Positions 48,065 through 57,787 of a DNA stretch of 64,000 nucleotides are shown here, one piece after another. The position numbers were made by a program, and so were the translations under genes. Origin of the DNA: Bacillus haynesii (lineage in GTDB: Bacteria > Bacillota > Bacilli > Bacillales > Bacillaceae); the NCBI RefSeq assembly GCF_001969855.1, contig NZ_MRBL01000005.1, positions 62,001-126,000 on the forward strand. Direction: 5' to 3'. The notes under the pieces are model-generated. The model did not search any database. It saw nothing but the letters and a program-made list of their open reading frames with translations, and had not been told where the DNA came from. The first letter of the stretch is position 1, and every line of letters starts with the position of its first letter.

Positions 48065-48856
48065 CTATCGCTTCAGATTGACGAGTTCCTGAAGAATTTC
48101 ATCAGAGGTGGTAATGATTTTCGCATTGGACTGGAAGCCGCGCTGCGCGATAATCATTTCGGAAAATTCTTCTGAAAGGTCGACGTTCGACATTTCAAGC
48201 GCACTCGTTTGAAGCTTTCCTGAGCCGTCTTCCCCAGGCACAACGACTTGCGGATCTCCCGAACTCAATGTTTCGCGGTAAAGGTTGTCCCCCGTTTTTG
48301 TTAAACCGGATGTGTTGTTGAATGTCGCGAGCGAGATCTGGCCGGCGGTCTGGTTCTCGTTGTTTTGATCGACATAAGACACGGTTCCGTCAGGTGCGAT
48401 GCTGAAGCTTTGCGCGTCTTGCGGGATATTAATTCTTTCATTATTGGCCGTTAAGACGAACAGCCCGTCAACAGTGACGAGGTCACCTTCATCAGATCGG
48501 TAGAAGTTACCGGACCTTGTGTAGTACACTTCATCTCCAGATCCGACGCGGAAGTAGCCGTCTCCTGTAATGGTCATATCAAGCTGGCGGCCGGTTGTTG
48601 AAGGCGCTGCGTTTGTGTGAATGATATCGATCGATCCGATCGTTGCACCGAGTCCGACCTGCTGGCCGTTGACAGAGCCGCGATTTGCAGTAGACGACGA
48701 CGCGCCGGAAAGCTGCTGACTGACAATATCTTTAAACGTAACCCGGCTTTTCTTATAGCCTGCCGTATTGATATTCGAGATGTTGTTTGCGACGACATCA
48801 AGCTTTGTCTGAAAGTTTTTCATGCCGCTGATTCCTGAGTATAGTGAACGTAACAT
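48065..48856 (-). CDS. flgE: Flagellar hook protein FlgE
   Basis: The hook subunit (called flgG in older Bacillus annotation). The 263 residues have the N-terminal rod/hook signature LYSGISGMKNFQTKLDVVANNISNINT, the FlgE/F/G core DMTITGDGYFRV, and the C-terminal heptad region SNVDLSEEFSEMIIAQRGFQSNAKIITTSDEIL. Exported without a cleaved signal by the flagellar system. It follows flgD by 27 bases. Confidence 0.95.
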   Translation of the reverse strand: MLRSLYSGISGMKNFQTKLDVVANNISNINTAGYKKSRVTFKDIVSQQLSGASSSTANRGSVNGQQVGLGATIGSIDIIHTNAAPSTTGRQLDMTITGDGYFRVGSGDEVYYTRSGNFYRSDEGDLVTVDGLFVLTANNERINIPQDAQSFSIAPDGTVSYVDQNNENQTAGQISLATFNNTSGLTKTGDNLYRETLSSGDPQVVVPGEDGSGKLQTSALEMSNVDLSEEFSEMIIAQRGFQSNAKIITTSDEILQELVNLKR

Positions 48857-48883
48857 AATTATTCCTCCCTGAATTGTCTGTTT

Positions 48884-49351
48884 TTATTTATCAGAATGGC
48901 TTACCGCCGTCACATTCCACGGATTGACTTCGGTTCCATCGTCAAGGACAAGCAGATACTGTCCGTCTGAGCTTTTAACTGATTTGACGAGCGCCGTTTT
49001 TTCTTCGCTGTCTTCGCCTTCATAGGTAACTTCTTTTCCGATCCAGCTGACATACATCGTCATCGGGTCCTGAAGTCCGACGAACGCCGACATCGTTGTG
49101 TTCAGATTCGTTAGTTGCTCAAGGCTTGAAAAGGTCGCCATTTGCGCAATGAATTCACGGTCTTCCATCGGATTTAAGGGGTCTTGGTACTGCAGTTGTT
49201 TCATGAGCAGTTTCAAAAATTCATCCTTGCCAAGATTGGAGCCGCTCCCTGCTTTTTCGGCTTTTTTTGCTTCGGATAAAAAATCGGATGTCGTCGATTT
49301 CGTGTTTGTTGTCCCTATGGCAGTTCTTGTATCAATTGAAGTGTCAGGCAT
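48884..49351 (-). CDS. flgD: Hook assembly scaffold protein FlgD
   Basis: The hook cap. The 155 residues carry the conserved FlgD N-terminal region LGKDEFLKLLMKQLQYQDPLNPMEDREFIAQMATFSSLEQL (about 41-80), with the short C-terminal domain of Bacillus members. Its ATG overlaps the fliK stop by one base, so the two are translationally coupled. Confidence 0.95.
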   Translation of the reverse strand: MPDTSIDTRTAIGTTNTKSTTSDFLSEAKKAEKAGSGSNLGKDEFLKLLMKQLQYQDPLNPMEDREFIAQMATFSSLEQLTNLNTTMSAFVGLQDPMTMYVSWIGKEVTYEGEDSEEKTALVKSVKSSDGQYLLVLDDGTEVNPWNVTAVSHSDK

Positions 49352-50733
49352 TAGATCTCCTCCTCGCTGTCCAGTGATCGAGTCTCGATAAGCTCATCCA
49401 GAAACTCCTGAAAATCCTCATTTTCCTGCTCTTTTTGCTGATCTTGCTTCGGCTGATGCTGATTTTTCTGTTCGTCCGCCAGCTGTCCGAAAGTCTGATC
49501 GCTGTTTTGAAGCGGTACACCGAAGCGGTCAATTTGCACAGACATGTTGGGCAGCGCCTGTTTAAGGTGCGCGAGATTGTGTTCGAGCAGCTCTTTGGCC
49601 GACTGGGTCGATGCGATGATTTTGCTCGAAAACATCCCGTGCTGTTTGACGAGCTTGATCGTGATAAAACCAAGATTTTCAGGATTCAGACGGATCGTGA
49701 AACTGCCTGTCGATCTGCCGAACGGCGTATACTTCGCCTGTTTCCATGAGCTGAGAATTTGTTCTGAAAAGCTTTTCGGCTGAGCGGAAGATTCCTCTGC
49801 CGCCAAGGTCTGGAGACCCTGGATCAGCACTGCGCCTGTCCGATGATTGGCCAGTACAGAGGATTGAATCGGCTGTTCCTTTTGGCCTTGCTTTCCTTCA
49901 GTTTGAATTTCCCTTCCGTTCAAAACAAAGGACAACGGCTTCTCAGAAAGAGAGACATCGTTTTTTTTACTCATGAGCATTGCCTTCAGTTCGCTTTCCG
50001 CCATTTTCCACTCTTTTTGATCCGGTTCAGCGTTTGCGTTCATCATCTGCTCCATTAAACTTTTCAAGCTTTTCAGCTCAGCGTTTGACATGGACAAAAG
50101 CTGCGACTCGCTCGGATCTTTCGTGAAAAACTGGCGTTTAAGTTGATCAATCAGCCCTTCTGTTCCCGCCTTTGTCTGAAGAGCGGCGAGAAATTCCGGC
50201 GCCTGTTTCAATAATTCTGCGATTTGCGAAGTTTTTAGTGACGGTTGATTTTCATTTACGATCACAGCGAGCAGCTGCTGAATCTGACCGAGAATTTGCG
50301 GGTCAGGCAGTTTCGGCTCTTCTGTCCCGCTGTCGTCGGCAGGCAAAGCTTCAATAGCATCAGCCGTTTTGCCTGATTGTCCAGGCAGGTCGGCATTTTT
50401 AAGGAGCTCTTTTATTTGCTGCAACAGCTGTTCTGCCAATGCCAGTTCATCCGGAGATGCATTCAGCTCTTCAAGCTGCTTGAGGGAATTCAGCCAGTCT
50501 TCATTGAAAGAGCCGCCTTCATTACTTGAAAGCCATTGCTTCAGTTCATGCAAAAGCCCTTCTAACGGCGTATCCTGAGAAGGCTCTTCTCCCTTTTGAA
50601 AAGGGGAAAGTGAGCTGTTTTCCTTCTGGAGCACATTCTGAAAGAGTGCGCCCAGTGGCGTCCTGCTCGTTTTTGCAGATGCGGTTTCCACCGCAGGCTT
50701 GGCATCAAAGGAGATTGCGTCAAAAAGCCTCAA
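49351..50733 (-). CDS. fliK: Hook-length control protein FliK
   Basis: FliK measures hook length and triggers the FlhB specificity switch. The 460 residues consist of a long, variable Gln/Leu/Glu-rich region (1 to about 335) followed by the conserved Flg_hook domain (about 335-420: STGSFTIRLNPENLGFITIKL; LPNMSVQIDRFGV). A Gln/Glu-rich tail ends the protein. Length variability is normal for this family. It lies one base after ylxF. Confidence 0.93.
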   Translation of the reverse strand: MRLFDAISFDAKPAVETASAKTSRTPLGALFQNVLQKENSSLSPFQKGEEPSQDTPLEGLLHELKQWLSSNEGGSFNEDWLNSLKQLEELNASPDELALAEQLLQQIKELLKNADLPGQSGKTADAIEALPADDSGTEEPKLPDPQILGQIQQLLAVIVNENQPSLKTSQIAELLKQAPEFLAALQTKAGTEGLIDQLKRQFFTKDPSESQLLSMSNAELKSLKSLMEQMMNANAEPDQKEWKMAESELKAMLMSKKNDVSLSEKPLSFVLNGREIQTEGKQGQKEQPIQSSVLANHRTGAVLIQGLQTLAAEESSAQPKSFSEQILSSWKQAKYTPFGRSTGSFTIRLNPENLGFITIKLVKQHGMFSSKIIASTQSAKELLEHNLAHLKQALPNMSVQIDRFGVPLQNSDQTFGQLADEQKNQHQPKQDQQKEQENEDFQEFLDELIETRSLDSEEEI

Positions 50734-50734
50734 G

Positions 50735-51346
50735 CTATTCCCCCCCTTCTTTTTTCTTTTCGTTTTTCGCCTCGTTTTTCACAAGTTTTTCTGTGAATAG
50801 AGCCGCTTTATCAGGAGACATTTTTGAGAGGATCTCAGTCACTTTCTTTTTGCTTAAAGAATCTAAAATGTTGATTGCCTCTTCTTCTTTTAATTCGCTT
50901 AAAATTTTTGCAGCTTTATTGCTTTGCATGCTTTCATAAATTTTGACGACTTTTCCGTCTCCTTGACCTTCTGCGTTCTTTTCATCCTGCTCTTTTTCAT
51001 CTTTTGCCGTTTTTTCGAGCGAGCTGATTTTTTGTTTCAGCCTTTTAATCTCTTGATCACTCGTTTTTAAGTCACTCGTCAGCGTTTCGATTTCGCTTTT
51101 TTGTTCATCGATCGTCTTTTGGAGCTTTTCAGCTTTGTTCTCCTGCTGCTTTGCTGCGTGATCTATGTCCTGATCCTCGCCGTTTTTCACAAGCTCTTTT
51201 ACGACGGGGATTTTGGAGGCTGCATCCTGGAAATTGACGCCCAAAAGCCACATGCCGACGAACGCTACAACGATTAAAAAGATCAGCGGAATGACGATGA
51301 CAAACAAAAATGTCTGAAATTTACCGGCTTTTTTTTCTTCGGTCAT
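50735..51346 (-). CDS. ylxF: YlxF, coiled-coil MgtE-N-domain flagellar operon protein
   Basis: A 203-residue protein with one transmembrane helix (about 13-35), a long coiled coil (about 60-125, KLQKTIDEQKSEIETLTSDL and on) and a C-terminal MgtE_N-like helical domain (LSELKEEEAINILDSLSKKKV). The same domain type occurs in FliG. Its role is not settled; the place between fliJ and fliK suggests a part in export or hook assembly. Confidence 0.9.
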   Translation of the reverse strand: MTEEKKAGKFQTFLFVIVIPLIFLIVVAFVGMWLLGVNFQDAASKIPVVKELVKNGEDQDIDHAAKQQENKAEKLQKTIDEQKSEIETLTSDLKTSDQEIKRLKQKISSLEKTAKDEKEQDEKNAEGQGDGKVVKIYESMQSNKAAKILSELKEEEAINILDSLSKKKVTEILSKMSPDKAALFTEKLVKNEAKNEKKKEGGE

Positions 51347-51359
51347 CGTTTTTCTACCC

Positions 51360-51803
51360 CTAGCTTCCTTGAGTTATGTACTGAGCAATGGAGATATCAT
51401 CCATTTCCTTTAACTCATTTGCTTTGTTTTGCAGCGAATACATTTCAAACTGCTTTTCTTTCATTTTTTCAAATTTTTTCAGCTCGATATTTTTTTCCGT
51501 CAAATCGTGCTGTTTTTCATTCATTTCATTTCTCTTCATCATGACGAGCTTTTGATAATGGTAGATTGTCGTTTCAAGATTTGTGACAAATTGCTGATAA
51601 TGCCGCATTTCCTGAACGCTCATCCCCGTCTGCATCTTGATTTCCTTGTTTTTTTCCAGCGTTTCTTTTTGGCTCATGCTTTCATACAGCTTTTCCGCGA
51701 CTTTTTCGAATTCGGAAACTGAGTGCTGATATTCAGCGAATGATTGGTCTTTTTCATTTTCTTTAAGCTCAAGGAGCTTTTGAAATTTAAATGAATAAGC
51801 CAT
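51360..51803 (-). CDS. fliJ: Flagellar export chaperone/stalk protein FliJ
   Basis: FliJ is the stalk of the FliI export ATPase. The 147-residue protein is almost wholly an antiparallel coiled coil rich in Lys, Glu, Gln and Met (SFKFQKLLELKENEKDQSFA and on). It matches the usual 147 residues of Bacillus FliJ. It lies 2 bases after fliI. Confidence 0.94.
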   Translation of the reverse strand: MAYSFKFQKLLELKENEKDQSFAEYQHSVSEFEKVAEKLYESMSQKETLEKNKEIKMQTGMSVQEMRHYQQFVTNLETTIYHYQKLVMMKRNEMNEKQHDLTEKNIELKKFEKMKEKQFEMYSLQNKANELKEMDDISIAQYITQGS

Positions 51804-51805
51804 TC

Positions 51806-53122
51806 TTAATCCTCTCTTCCTGTCAGACTCTTTAATAAGGAAATGCTCTCTTCCAGCGATGCCGCTTCATCCACTTCCTGCTTGAGGAAGCTGATCAGCT
51901 TAGGATGGAATTGGATGGCCTCATCAATTTCTCTGGAGGACCCTTTTTTATAGGCTCCTATGTTGATCAGGTCCTCAGAGTTTTGATAGGTTGACAGCAT
52001 TTCCCTGAACCGGTTCGCTGCTCTTATATGGTCTTTCTCGGCGATGTTCGACATCACCCTGCTGATGCTTTTTAAAATGTTGACTGCCGGAAACTGGCCT
52101 TTATTCGCAAGACTCCGGTCAAGAACGATATGACCGTCCAAGATTCCCCTTACAGTATCGGCGATCGGTTCATTCATATCATCGCCGTCGACAAGAACCG
52201 TATAGAAAGCAGTGATTGACCCGTTTTCCGTCGTTCCTGTTCGTTCTAAGAGCTTAGGTAAAATAGCGAACACCGAGGGTGTATAACCTTTCGTCGTCGG
52301 CGGTTCGCCCGTCGCCAGGCCGATTTCCCTCTGAGCCATGGCAACCCTTGTCACCGAGTCCATCATGAACATGACGTTTTGTCCTTTGTCGCGAAAGTAC
52401 TCGGCAATCGCAGTTGCTGTATAGGCTGCTTTCAGCCGCATCAATGCCGGCTGGTCAGATGTAGCCACTACAACGATCGTGCGCTTCAGCCCTTCTTCGC
52501 CGAGATCTTTCTCTATGAACTCCCTGACTTCCCTGCCCCGCTCTCCGACAAGAGCGATGACATTCAAGTCTGCGGCCGTCTCTCTCGCAATCATTCCCAT
52601 AAGCGTGCTTTTTCCGACGCCGCTTCCGGCGAATATCCCGACACGCTGTCCTTTTCCGACGGTCAGCAGACTGTCGATCGATCTGACCCCGACCGCCATT
52701 TTTTCTCTGATCGGCGGCCTTTTCATCGGATTAGGCGGCGCCTGGTCTGTCGAAACTTGAGCCAGACCTTTCGGGAGCGCGCTGTCGTCGAGCGGATTGC
52801 CGAAGGCATCGACAACTTGCCCGATCAATCCGGAGCCGACTTTGACTCTGAGCGATTCGCCCGTCGCTTCGACAATACTGCCGGGTGCAATATTGGCCGC
52901 TTCCAAATATGGCATCAGAAGAATGTTTTGGTCTTTGAAACCGACAACTTCAGCTTTGATGGCCTTTGGCCCGTCACCTTTTGTATAGATTTTGCAGACA
53001 TCGCCGATTGAGCATTCAGGTCCTTTCGATTCAATCATCAGGCCGACCGCCTGTTTGACTTTTCCGTATCGTTTGTAGGAGTCTGCGGTTTCTATACATT
53101 CAAGGAGCTGCTTGAGCATCAA
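51806..53122 (-). CDS. fliI: Flagellum-specific ATPase FliI
   Basis: The hexameric ATPase of the flagellar export apparatus, related to F1 beta. The 438 residues have Walker A GIFAGSGVGKSTLMGM at about 163-178, GERGREVREFIE and Walker B VMFMMDSVTRVAMAQREIGLA. A C-terminal helical domain follows. The overlap with fliH by 4 bases fits their direct complex. Confidence 0.98.
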   Translation of the reverse strand: MMLKQLLECIETADSYKRYGKVKQAVGLMIESKGPECSIGDVCKIYTKGDGPKAIKAEVVGFKDQNILLMPYLEAANIAPGSIVEATGESLRVKVGSGLIGQVVDAFGNPLDDSALPKGLAQVSTDQAPPNPMKRPPIREKMAVGVRSIDSLLTVGKGQRVGIFAGSGVGKSTLMGMIARETAADLNVIALVGERGREVREFIEKDLGEEGLKRTIVVVATSDQPALMRLKAAYTATAIAEYFRDKGQNVMFMMDSVTRVAMAQREIGLATGEPPTTKGYTPSVFAILPKLLERTGTTENGSITAFYTVLVDGDDMNEPIADTVRGILDGHIVLDRSLANKGQFPAVNILKSISRVMSNIAEKDHIRAANRFREMLSTYQNSEDLINIGAYKKGSSREIDEAIQFHPKLISFLKQEVDEAASLEESISLLKSLTGRED

Positions 53123-53886
53123 CGGACTTCACCTGCCGTTTCAAGCAGGCTGAGCAGCTTTTGTTTCAGCTGCTGTAATTGAGTGTCGATGCCTGCATCG
53201 ATTCTTCCGAAAGCCGTTTCAACATAGCACGTTCCTTTCGGCGCTTTTTCATCGGCGTATATCGCGAGATGGGCGCCATATTGGAGAAGCTGCTCAAGTT
53301 CGTTTTTGTGGCTTTGAATCTCCGTGTAATACTCCGGATCCACATAGACGGCAAGGTCATCGAACTCCTTCATTTCGGACAGCACCTGTTTGACGAGGGC
53401 TGTAAAAGCTTCTTTGTCGTCAGCTTTTTGATTCCAAACTTTTTTAGCCAGCGACACGGCAAGTTCGACAATTTCTTCGGAAGATTGTTCGATCTTTTCT
53501 TCATAGTCATGCCTCGCCGCTCTGACGATGGCATTGGCTTCATCCAAAGAGGATTGATAAGCGCTTCGGGCCTCAGCCTTTCCCTGTTCAAACCCCGCTT
53601 GAAAGCCTTCTTGTTTCGCCTGGTCTATCAGCGCTTCGCGTTCTGTTTCCCAGCTTAACCTTTCCTCTTCGATTTGCCGTCTGACCTGTTCGAGTTCAGC
53701 GCTGGCTTTTTTGTATATTTTCCCGGCTTCTTGTCTGGCATGATCGAGGAGGAATTCCGGATCCTGTCCGGTATCAAGTTCGGTTTCTGTTTCGGGAAGT
53801 TTGACTTCCTTTAATGAAATCGTCCGCCTTTCTTTTGGCGGTATTGATGATAATCGCTGTTTAATAATGTTAGACAATGATATCAT
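53119..53886 (-). CDS. fliH: Flagellar export regulator FliH
   Basis: FliH is a stator-like inhibitor and anchor of FliI. The 255 residues are mostly long helices with Glu/Gln/Ala-rich GxxxG-like repeats (ERLSWETEREALIDQAKQEGF; GFEQGKAEARSAYQSSL). A C-terminal domain contains ERTIS-like and VDPEYYTEIQSHKN segments. The start at 53886 overlaps fliG by 17 bases; the ribosome site GGAGGAG is very close to this ATG, so a start at TTG three codons later is possible. Confidence 0.93.
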   Translation of the reverse strand: MISLSNIIKQRLSSIPPKERRTISLKEVKLPETETELDTGQDPEFLLDHARQEAGKIYKKASAELEQVRRQIEEERLSWETEREALIDQAKQEGFQAGFEQGKAEARSAYQSSLDEANAIVRAARHDYEEKIEQSSEEIVELAVSLAKKVWNQKADDKEAFTALVKQVLSEMKEFDDLAVYVDPEYYTEIQSHKNELEQLLQYGAHLAIYADEKAPKGTCYVETAFGRIDAGIDTQLQQLKQKLLSLLETAGEVR

Positions 53887-54886
53887 CTCCTCCGCCTCTG
53901 GCGATTACGATCTCACCTGCTTCTTCAAGTCTTCGGATGACGCTTACGATTCTGGATTGCGCTTCTTCTACATCACGCAGACGCACAGGGCCCATGAATT
54001 CCATTTCTTCTTTAAATGTTTCAGCCATACGCTGCGACATGTTGCTGAAGACGATGTCTTTGACCTCTTCGCTGGCCACTTTGAGAGAGAGAAGCAGATC
54101 GTCGTTTTCCACATCGCGGATAACCCTTTGAATGGCGCGGTTATCGAGCGTAACGATATCTTCAAAGACGAACATCCGCTTTTTAATCTCGTCGGCAAGC
54201 TCAGGATCCTGAATTTCAAGGGCGTCAAGGATCGTTTTCTCCGTACCTCTGTCAACTCCGTTCAACACTTCGACAACGGCTTCAATGCCGCCGGTCTGCG
54301 TGTAGTCCTGAGTGAATGTGGAGGATAGCTTTTGCTCCAGAATCTGTTCGACTTCATTGATGATTTCCGGTGACGTCCTGTCCATGACAGCGATCCGTCT
54401 TGCAACCTCTGCCTGCACATCCTGATTCAGCTCTGACAATATCTGACCGGATTGCACGGGATCGAGATAAGACAGAATCAATGCGATCGTCTGCGGATGC
54501 TCATGCTGGATAAAGTTCAGAATCTGCTCGGGATCCGCTTTTCTGGCAAAATCGAACGGTCTGACTTGAAGAGACGATGTCAGCCTGTTGATAATGCTGG
54601 CGGCTTTGTCTTCGCCGAGCGCTTTGTCAAGCACCTGCTTGGCGTAGTGGATGCCACCTTGTGATATATATTCTTGAGCAACAGCCGTTTCATGAAATTC
54701 TTGAATAATTTCATCTTTTTTCTCTGGTGATACAGCTCTGACATTTGATATTTCAAGCGTCAGCCTTTCGATTTCTTCATCTGTTAAATGCTTGTAAACG
54801 GAAGCTGACACATCAAGCCCTAAGGATATCATGAGAATGGCCGCTTTTTGTTTGCCTGTAAGCCTGTCTTGTTTCATTTTTGCCAT
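53870..54886 (-). CDS. fliG: Flagellar motor switch protein FliG
   Basis: FliG is the rotor protein that contacts the stator and transmits torque. The 338 residues have N, middle and C domains: TGKQKAAILMISLGLDVSASVYKHL; EHPQTIALILSYLDPVQSGQIL (the EHPQ motif); and the charged torque helix in MSQRMAETFKEEMEFMGPV with conserved RLRDVEEAQ. The end carries the Gly/Asp-rich GGGDDIIV tail. Confidence 0.98.
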   Translation of the reverse strand: MAKMKQDRLTGKQKAAILMISLGLDVSASVYKHLTDEEIERLTLEISNVRAVSPEKKDEIIQEFHETAVAQEYISQGGIHYAKQVLDKALGEDKAASIINRLTSSLQVRPFDFARKADPEQILNFIQHEHPQTIALILSYLDPVQSGQILSELNQDVQAEVARRIAVMDRTSPEIINEVEQILEQKLSSTFTQDYTQTGGIEAVVEVLNGVDRGTEKTILDALEIQDPELADEIKKRMFVFEDIVTLDNRAIQRVIRDVENDDLLLSLKVASEEVKDIVFSNMSQRMAETFKEEMEFMGPVRLRDVEEAQSRIVSVIRRLEEAGEIVIARGGGDDIIV

Positions 54887-54899
54887 TTCAATACTCCTC

Positions 54900-56501
54900 C
54901 TAATCCTCAGTCAGCCAGCTGCGCAGCAATTTGGCGAATTCTTCAGGCTTATCTTTCGCCATTTTTTCAAGCTGTTTTCGTCTGACAGTTTCTTCCGTTT
55001 CTTTTTCATTGTTCACATCAGCAACCCGAATCGGTTCCTGAGGCGTCTCATACCATTCTTCCTCGTATTCGTCATCTCTATTTTTACGTCTTCTGACAAG
55101 CCAGATGATGAGGCCGATTACAGCAACAAGCACTGCTCCGCCTGCGATGTAAACCCACATCGGTATGCCGCCTGTTTCCGTTCCTTCATCGATTGTCTGC
55201 TTGCCGTCGAACGATTGGACAGAAACAACGATTTTATTTTCAACATCCTCATCTGTCAGAGGCTCTTCTTCATAGTTCTTGTCGATCGATGTTTTCACAA
55301 TGGTTGAGAGGATTTTTTTAATATCGTCCTCCCTTTCAGCAGGCAGTGACTGCGGGTTGTTTGCATCAGGCGGTTCAACCATGACCTGGACGCCCAGATC
55401 TCTGATTTTGTACGGGCTCTCAGCGATTTCTTTATGGATCCTGTTGACTTCATTGTTGATCCGTTCTTCGCTTTTCTCATAGTCTCCGTTGTCTGTTCCG
55501 CCTTCTGTTTCCGCATAGTTCGTTACATCGTTTTCACCTGTTCCGTTGACACCTCCCGCTTGTGCTCCCTGTCCGGAATACGTTTCACTGACGCGCTCTG
55601 CGCTGACCGTGATTCCTTCCATATTTTCTTTGTCGACAGGTTCAACCAGGTCTTCGGTCCTGTTTTCTTTTGTGAAATCGATGTCAGATGTGACGGATAC
55701 AACCACTTTATCCTGTCCCATCATCGTGCCGAGCATGGTTTGAATTTGTCTTTGCAGGTCCTTTTCGATCTGGGCTTTGACTTCCCTCTGGTTAGAATAG
55801 CTGTCAGCGTAAGAACCGGATTCTTTTCCTGTTTGATCGTAATATGTGGAGTTTTGATCCATGATCACGATGTTTTTCGGGTCAAGGTTCGGCACGCTTT
55901 TCGATACGAGATGATAAAGGCCGTTGATTTCATTTTGATCAAGCGTGTGGCCGGGCTTCACCTGAAGAACAATCGAAGCGGATGCTTCCGGCTTTTCCTC
56001 TCCGACAAAGACGGATTCCTTCGGCAGGTTAATCATGACCTTCGAATCTTTAATCCCGTCTATTCCTTTGATGAGGTTGGAAAGCTCGGTTTGCGTTGCT
56101 TTCACTTTCAAAACGTCAAATTCGTTGTCCGTCATGCCGAAACCGGCATTTTCGCCAAAGAACGAATAATCGATGCTTCCGCTTTTCGGAAGACCCTCTG
56201 CCGCAAGGTCGACTTTCAGCCCATCGACTGTTTCTTCCGGAACTTTGATGACTGAACCGTCAGTCGTTACTTCAGATGGAATACCTTTTTCATCGAGTAC
56301 CTGTTTGATTTGACCGGTTTCTTCAGCTGTTAAATCCTTATAGAGCGGCACCATTTTATTTGACGAAGCAACAATTCCAATGACAATTGACATGATCACT
56401 GCCAGAGCGACAATGCCGATCAGCAAAATCTTCTGCAGCTTTGATCTGTTTTTCCAAAAATCAGTTATTTTCGTTTTAATTTGCAATAAAGTACGATTCA
56501 T
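54900..56501 (-). CDS. fliF: Flagellar MS-ring protein FliF
   Basis: FliF forms the membrane MS ring on which the C-ring and export gate assemble. The 533 residues have a first transmembrane helix at about 24-46 (ILLIGIVALAVIMSIVIGIVAS) and ring-building motifs (SEVTTDGSVIKVPEE; YHLVSKSVPNLDPKNIVIMDQN). The extracellular collar region precedes the second helix at about 445-468 (MWVYIAGGAVLVAVIGLIIWLV). A cytoplasmic tail binds FliG. Confidence 0.97.
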   Translation of the reverse strand: MNRTLLQIKTKITDFWKNRSKLQKILLIGIVALAVIMSIVIGIVASSNKMVPLYKDLTAEETGQIKQVLDEKGIPSEVTTDGSVIKVPEETVDGLKVDLAAEGLPKSGSIDYSFFGENAGFGMTDNEFDVLKVKATQTELSNLIKGIDGIKDSKVMINLPKESVFVGEEKPEASASIVLQVKPGHTLDQNEINGLYHLVSKSVPNLDPKNIVIMDQNSTYYDQTGKESGSYADSYSNQREVKAQIEKDLQRQIQTMLGTMMGQDKVVVSVTSDIDFTKENRTEDLVEPVDKENMEGITVSAERVSETYSGQGAQAGGVNGTGENDVTNYAETEGGTDNGDYEKSEERINNEVNRIHKEIAESPYKIRDLGVQVMVEPPDANNPQSLPAEREDDIKKILSTIVKTSIDKNYEEEPLTDEDVENKIVVSVQSFDGKQTIDEGTETGGIPMWVYIAGGAVLVAVIGLIIWLVRRRKNRDDEYEEEWYETPQEPIRVADVNNEKETEETVRRKQLEKMAKDKPEEFAKLLRSWLTED

Positions 56502-56551
56502 CTTACTCCCCCGGTAGTTACACTAATTCTCTTCGCTTTCAGACTCCTTTC

Positions 56552-56869
56552 TTACATTTGCATTCTCATGATTTCCTGATAAGCTTCAACCGCTTTGTTG
56601 CGGAATTCCGTCGCAGCCGTCAATGTAATGTTTGCCTTCTGGGCTGCAACCATCACTTCATCAAGGTTGACATCCTGACCGAGAGCAAGCGCGTTTGTCA
56701 GTTTATCAGATTCATTTTGAGATTGATTCAAAGCATTGATAGAATCTTTCAGCACGTTGGCAAAGCTGACTTGGTTCTCTGAACCGTCCTGCTTGTTCGC
56801 GATCTGATTGGTTGCATTCGTTCCCGCCTGCACGGATTGAACTCCAAACGGAGAGATTCCATTAACCAT
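56552..56869 (-). CDS. fliE: Hook-basal body protein FliE
   Basis: FliE joins the MS ring to the proximal rod. I chose ATG 56869 (MVNGISPFGVQSVQ): the AGGGTG ribosome site is 9 bases upstream, whereas an earlier ATG touches it. The 105 residues have the conserved FANVLKDSINALNQSQNESDKL and VMVAAQKANITLTAATEFRNKAVEAYQEIMRMQM (split) segments. Confidence 0.94.
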   Translation of the reverse strand: MVNGISPFGVQSVQAGTNATNQIANKQDGSENQVSFANVLKDSINALNQSQNESDKLTNALALGQDVNLDEVMVAAQKANITLTAATEFRNKAVEAYQEIMRMQM

Positions 56870-56882
56870 TCGTGTCATCACC

Positions 56883-57335
56883 CTACTTTCCGATTTCTAA
56901 TGCTTTCATCAGCATTCCTTTTGTCGCGTTCATTGCTGTGACATTCGCTTCATATGACCTTGTGCTGCTCATTAAATCGACCATCTCTTTTAGCGGATCG
57001 ACATTTGGCATCTGCACGTATCCATCTTCGTTTGCGTCGGGATGCGTCGGATCATAAACGAGTTTAAACGGTGTTTTGTCTTCGCTGATCTTGGTCACCT
57101 TTACCCCTTCTCCGACTCTCGCCGATGCATTCATCGATGATTGGAGAACGGATGAGAAGGATTCGCCTTTCGGAGCCGTCGATACAAGCTTTCTTCGATA
57201 CGGCTGCCACTGTCCGTCGACCAGCTTCGCTCTTGTCGTATCCACGTTTGCCAGGTTGGAAGAAACGGTATCCATTCTGACTCTCTGTGCAGTCAACGCT
57301 GAAGCTGAAATGTTGATGCTATTGAATACCCCCAT
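56883..57335 (-). CDS. flgC: Flagellar basal-body rod protein FlgC
   Basis: Proximal rod protein. The 150 residues begin with the rod signature FNSINISASALTAQRVRMDTVSSNLANVDTT and end with MVDLMSSTRSYEANVTAMNATKGMLMKALEIGK (in two parts). Its ATG overlaps the last base of the flgB stop, so the pair is coupled. Confidence 0.97.
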   Translation of the reverse strand: MGVFNSINISASALTAQRVRMDTVSSNLANVDTTRAKLVDGQWQPYRRKLVSTAPKGESFSSVLQSSMNASARVGEGVKVTKISEDKTPFKLVYDPTHPDANEDGYVQMPNVDPLKEMVDLMSSTRSYEANVTAMNATKGMLMKALEIGK

Positions 57336-57724
57336 TATTTACCTCCTGTAATCGCGGTTCTTAGTGAGTTGAATTTACCGCTTACTCTTTCAACCAGCGC
57401 TTGATACTGGATTTGATTTTTCGCCATTTCACTCATTTCCCGATCAACGTCCACGTTGTTCCCGTTTTCTTGATAAGTCGTATTCTCTCTCGACACAACT
57501 GAATAATTTGACTCATTCCCTTTGAAGTCAATGTGTCTATAGTCTGTTTTTATAGCATTAATCCGGGAGGACTCCTCATTCAGCACATTTTTGAAGGATA
57601 CTTTTTTCGCCTTGTAGTTCGGTGTATCTACATTAGCCAGATTATTCGTTATGACTTTTTGCTTAATGTTCGCTTGATTCAAGGCTCCCTCTAGTCTATG
57701 TATTGTTCCTGAAAATATATCCAT
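57335..57724 (-). CDS. flgB: Flagellar basal-body rod protein FlgB
   Basis: Proximal rod protein and first gene of the fla/che operon. A longer frame to 57787 exists, but ATG 57724 (MDIFSGTIHRLEGALNQANI) has GGAGG at 9 bases and gives the family length of 129. The N-terminal helix has KQKVITNNLANVDTPNYKAKKVSF, and the end reads NQIQYQALVERVSGKFNSLRTAITGGK (two parts). Confidence 0.96.
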   Translation of the reverse strand: MDIFSGTIHRLEGALNQANIKQKVITNNLANVDTPNYKAKKVSFKNVLNEESSRINAIKTDYRHIDFKGNESNYSVVSRENTTYQENGNNVDVDREMSEMAKNQIQYQALVERVSGKFNSLRTAITGGK

Positions 57725-57787
57725 CGCCAAATACCTCCAATCTTTTTCCATCTGTCTTAAAATCTTGTCGAGAATTGTAAAAACCAT

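Noticed and set aside
55434..56255. Plus-strand ORF of 273 codons
   Set aside because: It is antisense to fliF, has no ribosome site, and shows Phe/Val/His-rich low-quality sequence.
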